Shown here in pieces: positions 22,557 through 33,689 of a stretch of DNA of 64,000 bases (the first letter of the stretch is position 1; each line of letters begins with the position of its first letter). The stretch covers positions 13,846,501 through 13,910,500 of the forward strand of contig CM069877.1 in the NCBI GenBank assembly GCA_036172665.1. Reading direction: 5' to 3'. The notes under the pieces were generated by a model. That model ran no database searches and was not told where the DNA came from. It saw only the letters and a list, made by a program, of their open reading frames with translations. This stretch comes from Prosopocoilus inquinatus (taxonomy: Eukaryota > Arthropoda > Insecta > Coleoptera > Lucanidae). A program made the translations under genes and the position numbers.

Positions 22557-25201
22557 AAGATCAGCGTAGAGCTTTGTAAAATTAGCTCGTTTGAAATTGT
22601 ACCGCTTGCTTGGTGCAGATGGGAAAGATTTCGTCGGAGGTGAATGTTGAAATGATACAGACAGAGAGAGAGCAGGATGATGCAGATCTTCAGGTAGCAT
22701 AGGAGATTCACATCTCTGAACATCAGTGTGGAATTCGCAATTAGTTAAAACAAAATCCAAAATAATATCGTTCTCGTTATGAATAGGATTACATTGACGA
22801 TACGTTTCAGCTTCGTCAATGTAATCCTATTCATAACGAGAATGGTATTATTTTGGATTTTGTTTTAACTAATTGCGAATTCCACACTGATGTTCAGAGA
22901 TGTGAATCTCCTATGCTACCTGAAGATCTGCATCATCCTGCTCTCTCTCTGTCTGTATCATTTCAACATTCACCTCCGACGAAATCTTTCCCATCTGCAC
23001 CAAGCAAGCGGTACAATTTCAAACGAGCTAATTTTACAAAGCTCTACGCTGATCTTTGCAATGCAGACTGGTCCTTCCTCGAGCAATGTAATTCAGTTAA
23101 TCATGCTTTGGTTAAGTTCTATGAATATTTGTATTCCATCTTCGACAAAAGTATTCCCAGGTTCACATCAGGAGGTTTAACTTGTCCACCATGGTTTACT
23201 AAATCACTCGAAGCTAACCTAAGAATGAAGAATTATTATCGACGTAAATGGATTTCCACGAACAATATTTATTTTTTTAATGAATTTAAGATGTCACGTA
23301 ATCAAGTCAAATTAGAACTTAGAATAGCATATTCCTCTTATATTGAATCAGTGGAGTGTGACATTAAACGCGACCCATCACAGCTTTGGAATTTTATCCG
23401 ACTTAAGAAAGGCACTACACGCATTCCAGGCATTCTTAGAGATGGTGAAGTTGAAATAGATGATCCACAGGATGTTGTCAATGCATTCGCCAAGATTTCT
23501 TCGGACGCTTATATACCCGATTCAGAGGTAGTGACTTCTGATACTCCGTGTCTTTATTCCTCGTTCGTACTTCAACCTGTTACTGAAGAATATTTGATTG
23601 ATATTATGAAATTACTTCGAGATGGATTTACTGCTGGAGAGGATATGATACCTGGCTTTCTTATTAAAGATTGTCGTTTTATTTTTGCTACACCATTACG
23701 CCTTATTATAAACTTATCTATAACAACGAGTAGTTTTCCTTCCTTATGGAAACGAGCAAGGCATCACACCTGTCTTTAAGAAAGGCGATAATCAGCTGCT
23801 TACCAGCTATCGGCCAATTGCCATACTCTCTTCCTTTTCCAAGGTTTACGAACGGGTGATTTATGATTGTATACTTCGCATCCGTTCATCTCTCCCTTTC
23901 AGCACGGCTTCATGCCGATGAGATCTACAGTAACAAACTTAACTTCAATAACTCAGTATTTATACGAAGCTATGGATAGTCACGGTAGAGTGCATGTAGT
24001 ATACACAGACTTTTCTCGTGCATTTGATACAGTACATCACAGCCTGTTATTGCATAAGTTAGACTGCTTCGGAGTAGCACCATCTTTGTTAAGTCTTTTG
24101 AAATCATATCTGGTGCAAAGGAGTCAGTACGTATACTATAATGGCTTTTCCTCTTTTGAGTTTGTACCAACTTCTGGAGTCCCTCAAGGCTCTAACCTCG
24201 GGCCATTACTTTTTGTTCTATTCGTCAACGATCTGCTATTATCTCTCTCTTGCCCAGCCTTAGCCTACGCCGATGATCTCAAAATGTATTCAACTATTAC
24301 TTCGCTGGATGATATTGAAAAGTTACAGAGCGACGCAAGTCATGTTGCGGTATGGTGCGAGCTTAATAAGCTGAAACTGAATGTCGACAAATGTTGTGTT
24401 GTTTCTTTCACAAGGGAACGTACATATGAACAACCTACCTATGTGATCAATGGGAAAATACTGGAAGTTAACGACTCCATCAAGGATTTGGGTGTGATTT
24501 TTGACACCTCCCTGAGCTTCTCTCTGCACTTAGAAACCGTCACCACCAAGGCAGCTAGAACACTGAGCTTCATTATAAGGGAATCTAGACACTTTTCTAA
24601 TACTGAAACCATTAAAGCACTATTTCTTGCCTACGTTCTACCCTGCTTGGAATATGCGGTTCAGGTTTGGTTTCCATATTATATCTGTCAACACGTACCT
24701 TTAGATCGCATACTAAGACGGTTTTTAAAATACCTCTCATTCCGGGAGGATGGAATCTACTCGGAAAGAGGAGTTAGTCAAACGCTACTTCTTGAACGTC
24801 ACAATATGGACTCTCTTTCCTATCGACGAGACACAGGGAGCGTTAAATTCTTGCGCAAGCTATTAACTAATAAAATTGACTCTCCATACCTACTCTCTAG
24901 AATACCATTTCACGTTCCAAGGGCTGCATCTAGGCACGCTGCGATGTTCCATCTTCCGGTTGCACGTACCAATACTCTATTGCGTGCTCCAGTCACGGTC
25001 ATATGTCGCAATGCCAATCGACTCCTGGATTTGACAGACTAATATTTTTTTAGGCACATTTAATTTTTTTTCCTCTTTTTTTATTAAACCTGTCTTATAT
25101 TTCTTTGTTTAAGCACTTTATTAATATTGTAAGATTGTCCTGTAATTGGGGTTACCTGTTGGGCAATAAAGACGTTATTATTATTATTATTATTATTATT
25201 T
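22557..25201 (+). mobile_element. 5'-truncated LINE with palindromic 5' end
   Basis: The element covers the end of an endonuclease, a reverse transcriptase with frameshifts, an AATAAA (25165-25170) and a terminal (ATT)n run to 25201. At its broken 5' side, arm 22557-22800 is a near-perfect reverse complement of 22813-23056 around a 12-base spacer. The first 80 or so codons are therefore present twice, head to head. The ATT tail and domain order fit the Jockey/I/CR1 group of LINEs. Confidence 0.85.
22814..25042 (+). pseudogene. LINE endonuclease end plus reverse transcriptase, frameshifted
   Basis: It opens inside the C-terminal part of an apurinic-type endonuclease (GIILDFVLTN, then LHHPALSLSVSF, the usual SDHxP-like ending). 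The reverse transcriptase follows. Motifs seen are a PVFKKGD and SYRPIAILSSFSKVYERV fingers region, YTDFSRAFDTV (motif A, catalytic D), SGVPQGSNLGPLLF (motif B), AYADD (motif C, catalytic DD) and DLGVIFD (thumb side). Two single-base frameshifts break it, one near 23762 and one between about 23800 and 23900. The copy cannot make one protein. The stop at 25042 is followed by the 3' UTR. Confidence 0.9.
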
Positions 25202-25883
25202 TTTTTTTATTTATTTACCTTATTATTCGTATATCTTTGATCCCATATCAATTAATTGAAGAGCTACATATGCATCTCTTCAATTGGCGGTTAGCAAACG
25301 ATTAAAATGATCAATCAAATAGATTCATCTTGAAGGGTACTTTAAAAGACCTAAATGGAATTTTGTCGTAAAATAATTAGAGAAGCCAAGATTCGAGCAC
25401 TCTTAAGTTAACATGGAATTTCCTATGTTGCGTTGCAAAATGCAGCACCCTGTATAACAACTCATTTTGAGTGACTTTCGATTTGTAATAAAAACAGAGC
25501 CCTTCTTCAAGAGTCATGGAATGGAATTCCCTGTATATTATTAATATAGTTACATACCGACAGCGCACTATTTTCTTTTTATCAACGCGCAATACACACG
25601 GTGATTCACTAATTTTGAGAACACCTTGAGAAACAATAAATAATACCATACATAAAAATATAAATACGTTTTCAAACAGAGCTCTAATCGGAAATCTTAT
25701 CTCGAAGTGTGTTGAAATTCCGGTCGATTTTTGCGTGCCAAGAAGTCTGGAAATTTCACTTTGAAAAACGCAACTTATTTATTTAGGAGGTTGTAAACAA
25801 ATGATGAGTAGAGCAAAATCATCTGATTGTGAGTCAAAATAGGATGACAATTTCTCTCTTTTTTATAGCTATTTCACTAAAAT
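25202..25883. other. AT-rich spacer between mobile elements
   Basis: No gene or defined repeat was recognised. The short minus-strand frame at 25377-25649 matches nothing I know. Confidence 0.4.
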
Positions 25884-27105
25884 GTTGGCTAGATTTTTTT
25901 TTTGTTTAAATATTATAGACAAACAATACTATCTGAGGACGGAGTTACAATAAACATTCACTCACCATTGGTTAGGTGTCTCATCCCCAATGTTCTCTCT
26001 TTCTTTTTTTCTCGCTTTCCTGACCGCAACAAGCGCTGAAGGTAAACGTCTTAGCCTCCGGGCATCGCATTCCAATTCGATAAGGACCATGCAAATTATA
26101 AGTAACCCTTTACGAGTAACTATTCAGTAAAACGGAACATTCCACTTACCGGGGCCGCTTTCCCGGCCCCACTTGCTCCAGCGGCGAATCTAGAAGCTGT
26201 AGCTCCCTCATGATGATGTTGGACACTGGGGAAGTCATCCTCGCACGTTAACTTCTTATCTTCGCATGCATTACCTCCCACATTCATCTGTGCATACAAA
26301 ACCCACAACTCCCGATGGATATTAGCATACCTTGCCTCCCGAGCATACGTTCTCAGGATCAGTTAATGCACCGACTGCGTGAGTGTCAAGCACCACTCCG
26401 TACCAGTCCAATAACATCATCACGTCAGACCTTTCTGGATAGCTCAATGCCATCACCTGGTCAGGAATGCAATCAACCGAATTCCCACTCACAAAGAATG
26501 AAGAATACAGCTTATTACCGTGCTCTTCATCGGCGCTGCTTGTACGCCGCGGCAAGAGCCCCGATACCGTATGCTGGTGCACGGTACCATCCTCTTGTCA
26601 ACGCCCCGGATTGCGTTCCGGACAATATTCTGCTACCAGAATACCTCCACATAATTCCCGACTCATGACCCTCAAACCGCATTGCCAATCGTGAGAATGT
26701 ACCACCCTAACACTTCTGCCAGAACATACCATCTCAAGTCATATTCTGCAGACACCCACTATTTCATGCCCGGCCTCACACCGCGGCCACCACATCCAAC
26801 ACATCTCTAATAAACCGTCGCCTCCTCCTGGTTAATATTTCGTGGACAGCCCTTATGAAACATCCCCTACACATTTTAATCACCTTCGCGACGCCGACTT
26901 ACTTAAGTGTACCCTTCGCGCTAACCCTCAGGAGACTGTCGTTTTTCTTTCGTTTTTTTTTGCTGCCTAGACTAAACACGCTCCCGTATCATATTACCTA
27001 AACTAATAACGTGAACAAATATGCTAGTGCTTCAGAGATATCCCGAGAACGCATAAACTTTCTTAAATTCTAAACTTCTGAAATATACAACTAAAACAAA
27101 AACGT
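25884..27105. repeat. 1.2-kb dispersed repeat, copy A
   Basis: It starts GTTGGCTAGATTTTT and ends near ATATACAACTAAAACA. It is about nine-tenths identical by eye to 57780-58910. Its middle (about 26040-26800) is far richer in GC than the surroundings. On the minus strand it contains an open stretch ending in SGAGKAAP directly followed by a consensus donor GTAAGT, and other short frames conserved between copies (DCIPDQVMALSYP). It could derive from a captured host exon or an unknown transposon. I see no terminal repeats or target duplication. Confidence 0.7.
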
Positions 27106-28193
27106 GATGCAACTTCAACTAAATACATTTCAACAAAATAAAGAAGAGATTAAATTTTTTTGTTTTGATGGTTCTATTTTCGCAAAAAGAAGGTTCTTTG
27201 CGTCAGAAGTGTCAATTCATCTAGTACCTCGGGGGGTAGAGTAAAACGACCTTTATCTTGTGCTTCTACTTTCCCACTTGATATAAAATGTGTGAAGGAA
27301 TAAGCTAATTTCCAATTCAGGCCGCACTTTAAAACAGAATGTTATCTTACAATCGACTTATTTTATCATCCTTGAAATGCATTAAGTACTTACTCCAATA
27401 CACTTTAGCACTTGATCGGCGACTTTGATCCGCACTAATTCGGTATCTTTGATTTTAGCTTAAACAAATAACACGCGGCGTGGGATTTTACTTTTTTTTT
27501 TTTGCAAGCCCCGCAAATCTCAAATTGCATATTTATTTAAGCATGCAATTAACCGCAGAGGATAAGCTTGTTTTAAAGTTTCACTAATATAATAAGTCAT
27601 TTAACTTATCAGGTTCGCCGACAAATAAATAAATAACTCTGCCGTAATAAAAAATAGTGGTTCCAAGAAATCCATATCCGTTTAATAACGAGGGGCCCTG
27701 TGCGTGCGTGTCGATTAATCTTTATTAAATCTATGTTAAATGTCACATTAATGATGAGACGTATCCTCAATAAAATAATGACAAATTAGGAATTATCTCG
27801 TCGAAGTAATGTAAAGGTAAACAAATATTTGAACTGAAAGGTAAAAAATATTTGAGGTAATGGGAAAAGATGTGGCATTAAATAATTCGAAAATTATTCT
27901 ATTTCCTGAAGGGGAAAACGTAAAATTGATTGGAATGCCTTGCAATGCCTTTTTTCGTTCTTTATTGGCTTTTCGGACATGTCGCGAAGATATAAGCACA
28001 TCTCAAGTAACCAAAAAATGCTTTATTAAATTCTTGTAAATGTTTATACAGCAACTTAAAACTTTATTATTTGGTCTTATAAACATGTTCTCGATATTAG
28101 CAAAGCACTTAAATGCCCAAAATGGGCACAAGTAATAAAGCAAAATAATGATATAGAAGTGTCTAAAAACAGCTTATAAAGTAATGTCAAGAT
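27106..28193. other. Intergenic sequence, no feature recognised
   Basis: AT-rich sequence with a short GC-richer patch near 27680. No open frame that I recognise. Confidence 0.4.
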
Positions 28194-28779
28194 TAGTGAT
28201 GTAAAATGACGGTCATTTAAAATCGTGACGTCATTTTGGTAATTTAAGTATAAATGACCGTCATTTTGTCGTCATCATCAATCGATCAATTATACCGTAT
28301 GATTTTTTAAATTTTAGACAAGGGGAGGCTGTGAAAAACAATATTCATGTCTTAGCTTTATTTATCTGTGTTCATATATTGACGGCTGTCACAATAATTA
28401 TAAATTTACTAAGCCAATACAACAATTTATCCAAAATGGGGTTTACGAAACTTTAGGAGGCATTCATAATAGAATCAGCGAGACCCCCCTACAAAAGGTA
28501 GTTTGGATTGGAGTCTCTCAAAGACGATTAGTGGGTCTGTTACTTGAATCTCTTGTTCTGTATTGGTTTGTGCAATTATCAACAAATTAAATGCGAGTCT
28601 GGGCCTGGTCTGGTAAAGCGGCCGCTCAAAATTACGTGTGTCAAATTCTTAATTTTCTTTTCTTACTTGTCAAGACCTACTAACCTTTTGAGTGTTGCTA
28701 TTACCAGACTGGCGTGTTTTATTTAAATTCAAACAACATACAAATATATGCATTACATAACACTAAAGAATATGAATCT

Positions 28780-29170
28780 TTAACAGGGTCCTATATTTTT
28801 AATGACACTATCACTGCTCAACGATATAGGAGCAGATTTTTAGACACATTTATAGTCCAGCTTTTCACGACGATGAGCTCCGTAATGGATACTTCCAACA
28901 AGATGGTGCTACAGCTCGTACTGTAATCACTGCAATCCAGAATATCCTGCGAGATCCCCGGAATTGACTCCATTTTATTATTTTGTTTTCCCCCCATTTA
29001 AAAAGCACAATTTTCAAGAACCCTATTCGTAATATCGATGAACTAAAAGACAGGATTACAGAAGAATGTGCTAAAATTTCACCGGCAATTTGGCAAAGGG
29101 TTTTGACAATATGAAAAATCGGGTTGCTTTGTGTTTGCGAGAGAATGGTTCCCATTTTCCACATCTATTG
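28780..29170 (+). pseudogene. DDE transposase remnant
   Basis: Reading across frames gives YFQQDGATARTV, then RSPELTPFYYFVFPPFKK, then IDELKDRITEECAKI and a C-terminal CVCERM piece. These match the order (FQQDGAPPH, RSPDLTPLDFFLW, LKxRIxxAC) of a DDE transposase common in insects. Several frameshifts and stops make it dead. Confidence 0.7.
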
Positions 29171-29432
29171 TAGTTTCTTTTCTTTTTACTAAAATTACTT
29201 TCTTATTCCTGATATTTTAAAGTAGAACATTCATATTGGAAATGGAAATGAATGATTTTCAACAATCTCAACGAGAGGACCGACACTGTCAATAAAAATT
29301 TATATTTGAGTCAACTTAAGCCATACGTTTTGCCTTTCGAAGCCTCCTTTTATCCAAAATTTTAAAAATCATATGGTATATAAAGCATATCCGCAACTGA
29401 AATGAAAGTCTTTTATCTTAACAAAGTTAAGC

Positions 29433-29620
29433 CAGAACGGCCCAAGTGGTAAAGTAAGGGGGCTGGTCTTACAATCGCAAGGTCGTGGGTTCGAACGATG
29501 CTCGAATTGATTCTCGGGGATGGTCAATATTCACTTCAGGTACTCTAGTGCTAGGAATACAATTAGACACCAAGTCGATAACTTTATATCCCGTTAGGTA
29601 TCTACCAGAGATTAAAAAAA
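29433..29620 (+). mobile_element. tRNA-derived SINE
   Basis: The head resembles a tRNA: a box A-like GGCCCAAGTGG at about 29439-29449, a box B GGTTCGAAC at about 29488-29496, and an anticodon-arm-like segment between them. A unique body of about 120 bases ends in an A-run. It is internal to the transposon at 28194-30153. The family could not be named from sequence alone. Confidence 0.7.
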
Positions 29621-30439
29621 AATCCATAAACAAGTAACTATATACTTAAAGAACAATAAATTGAAGAATAAACAAATATTTACTTAAAAAAATAATCTGC
29701 AGGAATTTCAAAATAAGAATAGTTATTTAGTAAATTCTAAAAAAAAAATCTCTTCGACATTAGTATTTGTATCTATATCTTTATCTTATTTCAATATCAG
29801 TCTTCATTTGCTACATTTCTTCACCAGTGTCTGTGTCTGAACTTGTTGTCTGGATCTCTTCACGTTTTACAGTTAACTTGTTTCTCTTTTTGTGAGGTTA
29901 TTGCCATAAGCACTGAAGGACCTTATGTTTTTATTTGTCGTGAAGTATTTTTCCAACATATATCCACACGCCTGCTTGCACGTGCCATTTAGTTAAATGA
30001 CGGTCATACATTGACATGAGAGTCTTTTATTAAAATGATGGTCATGTATCGTTCACAGGGTCATTTTTAAAATGAAGAATCATTGTGACCTGACCGTCAT
30101 TTTTATTGTAACCACCGTCATGACAGGTGTCATTTAAGGAACTAACATCACTGGTCAAGACTAATTTTTATGCTGTATAAACGTTTCTAGAAGTATTTAC
30201 TACAAATCTATTTAATAAATACGTTATAAAGCAATGGGAAATCGTGTTAATATTGCTCTTATATAACTAACTAAATATAAAATGACATCTTTTATACATA
30301 TTCCAAAAAAACTATTTCGCTGGTTAACCAATAGTGGAGTTTCATTTTATTAAAATCATAAATATCTTTTTAAGTATACTTAGTCTTCAGTACATGAAAT
30401 ACGGAATTGTCGTTAGGAGGCATTAACGACTTAGTTTTT

Positions 30440-30800
30440 CAAGCAAATCAAAATTCATTGTCAAAGTTGTTTCGATAATTTTATAAAAAAATTGTTGCAA
30501 ATCGTTTTTGATTGCAGTGAAACCCTCGAGCAGCCTCTGTACAGCTGTTTCAGCCCTACTTGGGGCTTCTTCAGCAGACGCGTAGCTCGGGAGTTCCACT
30601 GAAAAGCAAAACGATTCGACCAATGATAATCGAGGGTTTCACTGCAGTCAAAAACGATACGCAACAATTTTTTTAAAACTATCATTATGCTCTGATAGCA
30701 AGCATGGCCCCCTTGCATGGGATGAATCATTATGTAGCAAACTGGCTTCAATTTGTCAATCCTTATGCAATGTTAGGTCAAAAAGCACGGCCGTTGAAAC
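30440..30800 (-). mobile_element. Dispersed hammerhead-bearing element, fragment 2
   Basis: It contains the tail ACGATTTGCAACAATTTTTT, the hammerhead (30519-30597) and, from about 30620, a second piece in the opposite direction with the landmarks GGGATGAATCATTATGTAGC and GTTAGGTCAAAAAGC. Two fragments of the same family therefore face each other. Confidence 0.6.
30519..30597 (-). ncRNA. Hammerhead-ribozyme-like motif, family 1, best copy
   Basis: Minus strand. The core CTGAAGA is at 30574-30568, stem II is AGCCC with GGGCT (perfect, loop CAAGTA), and GAAA is at 30551-30548. The palindrome ACAGCTGT forms stem III. A is the cleavage base at 30540, and CAGA (30539-30536) pairs with TCTG before the core. 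Beyond an internal loop, bases 30585-30597 pair with 30519-30531 at 12 of 13 positions, counting G-T as paired. All invariant core bases are present, so the copy could cleave, probably as a dimer because stem III has no loop. Confidence 0.68.
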
Positions 30801-31490
30801 TGTTTGATAATTTTATAGTTATTCACGTGTCAAGCTTTATAAATTAATCTTTATGCGTGAGCTGGAAGTTCAATTCAGTAAATCCATCCTAGTAAAGATT
30901 AATTGCAAAGCGCGTCGGGTACAAACTTTTATTTTCACCTTCAGATTGTGATTTTTAATTAATTAATTTTATTTTTTTGAAAACTTTTTCCTAACGAAGG
31001 CGTTATTTCTAGACGTAACCATGGTGATGTAAACAGAAAATCTGCTGTTCTAGTCTTTTATACCAGCTCGTAAAATATTACAGGTCTGTTCCCGTAATTT
31101 AACGTTTACTTGATTACCATAAACAACCAAGTTAACCTGTAAAATGTCATTTATTAAGAAAGTGGAAATAAAAAACTTTAGGCGCCACGTGAAATGTACA
31201 AATTTGTTGCACATAAATGTATAGGGTGATCAATATTACTGCCGCGCCATTGCTAACTACGAAGTCGTTCAAATTAGTAAAAATGAACTAATTTTTCTTA
31301 CAATTAGTGGTGGTACATACCTATATATATATATAAAAAAAAAGCAATTGTGCATCGCATTCTCAGAACACTTGAATATGCAAAGCTTCCTTTAATGCAA
31401 CGTCCTACGTTTTTGTATTGAGAAACGAAAAAATATCAAATCAGTTTTTACGATTTCACATTTTAACAAATTAGAAAGGAGTTATTGCGA
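30801..31490. other. AT-rich spacer
   Basis: No gene or defined repeat recognised. Confidence 0.4.
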
Positions 31491-31800
31491 TTTTTCGTTT
31501 ACAAAAAAAAAAACCAAAAGCTTAAGCAGCGACATCCTGCGATCGCTTTTTGCACTAGGATTGACAAATTGAAGCCAGTTTGCTACATAATAAGTCATCC
31601 CATATGAACATGACCGCATGCTTGCTGTGAAAGCAATCAAAAAACGATTTGTAACAATATTTGAAAAAAAAACTCATTCAAAATATTCTGTAAATCGTAA
31701 TAGGGTGCTCAAGCATTATTTCTGTAGCTATTTCGGCTCTAATCGAGGCCTCATCAGCAGAAGAGCAGTTCGGGGATTCCAGCGTAATCTGACTGATTTG
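31491..31800 (-). mobile_element. Dispersed hammerhead-bearing element, fragment 3
   Basis: The landmark sequence reads on the minus strand (GACTTATTATGTAGCAAACT, then GCGATCGCAGGATGTCGCTG). It is followed by a second-subfamily hammerhead at 31700-31775 with GATGAGG in the core region. Confidence 0.55.
31700..31775 (-). ncRNA. Hammerhead-like motif, family 1b
   Basis: Minus strand. Canonical core CTGATGA (31757-31751), stem II GGC-TC with GAGCC (one bulged base), GAAA (31734-31731), and CAGAA pairing with TTCTG as stem I. Stem III is shortened by two bases compared with its relatives, so activity is doubtful. Confidence 0.5.
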
Positions 31801-32204
31801 GACTCCTTACGCATGGGCCGTGCGGATAGACGGTGTTTAATTGCAAACTATAGCTTAAATCTTAATTAAACTCCAGAAGAACTCCGGGAGAACGGAAAAT
31901 AACAGCGATGCTACTGTCTTGTAAGCTATCACTCATAAAACTGTCAAATGCGGATACAATTACCGTGTTCTTACATCACTTTTAAGTTAGCAAATGTGAT
32001 TAAGTGTTACACCAATTACAAACATTGCAATTATTTCTTTATTATTTGTTTTAAAGTAATAAGTTTAACTTTAAACTAATAAACCACTGGCCGAGAATTC
32101 AAGTTGTTTTAATTAATACAATAAGTTTAAGGTCATGATCCAGTCGTGCGATGTCGCGGCTTAAGCTGTCCACGCGTAAGTCAGCTGGATCGGATAAATT
32201 GCGA

Positions 32205-32275
32205 TAGAGTTCTCGTTAACGAGGCCCTAATTAGAACCGAAATAGCTGTAGAGACATGCGTGAGGACCCCACTGC
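32205..32275 (+). ncRNA. Hammerhead-like motif, family 1b, decayed
   Basis: The right half (AGAACCGAAATAGCTGTA and the CCCCACTGCAAT tail) clearly belongs to the family. The CTGATGA core has become TTAACGA and stem II no longer pairs well. Inactive. Confidence 0.4.
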
Positions 32276-32608
32276 AATTTAGCTGATTTGTAGCATTTTA
32301 TTAAAGTTAATTGTAAACGATGATTACAAATATCGCAATAACTCCTTTATTATTTGTTTTAGAGTTAAATAGTTAGAAATAGTTTATGATTAGAATCAAT
32401 CATTCTTTCGTTTTCCAACAAAAAATAGCAAATTCCATTAAAGAAAACTTTACATATGAAGGTATTTCTAGTACGATGTTGTAGAAGCTTAAAAGCAATT
32501 ATAAAACTTACAAAAAGCTGCAATATCAACAGATTTTTCAAGCTATTTACTATGCGATGCATTGTAACCTTTATAAGAGTAAATTAGTATATTAATACTC
32601 TCACAAAG

Positions 32609-32737
32609 GCCCAGTTTTACAATGACGGTTTAACTTTGAGCCCAAGCTTAAATCCTTCACAACAATTGTTGAAATAATGGTCGCTAAGGGTTTAAACCTC
32701 AGCTCAAAATTGAGCTGCAATTGTAAAACTGGACCTA
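32609..32737. repeat. TIR MITE, copy 1
   Basis: The left end GGCCCAGTTTTACAATG matches the reverse complement of the right end (ATTGTAAAACTGGACC). The inner arms are ACTTTGAGC and GCTCAAAATTG. A second copy follows at once. Confidence 0.8.
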
Positions 32738-32739
32738 AT

Positions 32740-32855
32740 AGTTTTACAATGACGGTTTAACTTTGAGCCGAAGCTTAAATTATTCACAACAATAATCGTT
32801 GCTAAGGGTTTAAGCGTCAGCTCAAAGTTGAGCAACATTTGTAAAATTGGACCGA
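32740..32855. repeat. TIR MITE, copy 2
   Basis: Same family and orientation as 32609-32737, starting TAGTTTTACAATGACGG and ending TTTGTAAAATTGGACC. Both copies share GGTTTAACTTTGAGCC. Confidence 0.8.
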
Positions 32856-32859
32856 AGAC

Positions 32860-33685
32860 TTACTATTATGTAGAGCATTTGTAACAGGGTAACATAACAC
32901 GATCTTCATTCAAATCCTGTATAAATACTTACTTATTTGCTTATTTACGACATCCATGGGGTAATTATATACTTGATACATGTTTGAATTACCTTTATTT
33001 GTCGTCGTTGTCATCGTAATTTTAAACATAACAAAAACACTCTGTAAGCTCACAAAATATAACCTCCAAATTTCGTTAGAAATGATTTCAAGCGCGAAAT
33101 AGAAGCTTGTTTTTCATCGAAGAACCAAAATAGGAAAATAGTATAGGAAACACTAGTATACTTATCCACTTGATGTTCGTGTGCTAAAATAAAATTCCTT
33201 ATGAAACTTATTTTTTAATATACCTTCATTAAAGCATTTATAAATCTATATTACTTCCGTTTGACGTTTTAGTTCGACAATCGTTGTATAAAACCTGCAC
33301 AATCCTCTATTGTATGTACAGGATGTCCCAACGATCTGTATTTCTTCTGTGAGGCCTATAGGAACAGCATGAAGGGAAAAACAAGTTATGGAAGTTATAT
33401 TGAACGTCACGCGGCATTTCTTAACTATACAGGGTGTTCCAAAAAATGATGGTGTGTAGGGAGTTAATTTTATTAAATGGAATACCATATATATTTTTGC
33501 AAATTTAAATGTTCCGTGAAGACCTGATTACTACATTACTACTAACATTTTGGTTTTACTTAATTATTTTGGGAAACAAAAGTTTCTTGGAAAATTCTTT
33601 AAAAAATCACGAACTTTAAACGTATGTTTCTGACTATGGAGAAAACACAGACCTACGAAAATATAGCACAATATTCTTAGGGCTC
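32860..33685. other. AT-rich spacer
   Basis: No gene recognised. An ACAGGGTGTTCC word at about 33430 looks like the end of a foldback element of the kind described at 54780-56614. Confidence 0.4.
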
Positions 33686-33689
33686 TGGT

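Larger units (their letters stand above)
28194..30153 (+). mobile_element. DNA transposon remnant with AGTGATGT ends
   Basis: The left end TAGTGATGT matches the reverse complement of the right end (ACATCACTG). The flanks GTCAAGAT (28186-28193) and GTCAAGAC (30154-30161) look like an 8-base duplication with one mismatch. Sub-terminal ATGACGGTCATTT repeats occur on both sides. Inside is a decayed DDE transposase (28780-29170) and a nested SINE. The transposase looks Tc1/mariner-like, which would predict TA duplications, so the class is uncertain. Confidence 0.6.

Noticed and set aside
22295..22558. Hydrophobic 87-codon frame that could look like a membrane protein
   Set aside because: T-rich low-complexity sequence beside the LINE palindrome, with no conserved features.
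22790..22830. TTGACGAAGCTGAAACGT at the LINE palindrome centre as a hammerhead
   Set aside because: It resembles family 2 but lacks any stem II between the core and GAAA, so it cannot fold as one.
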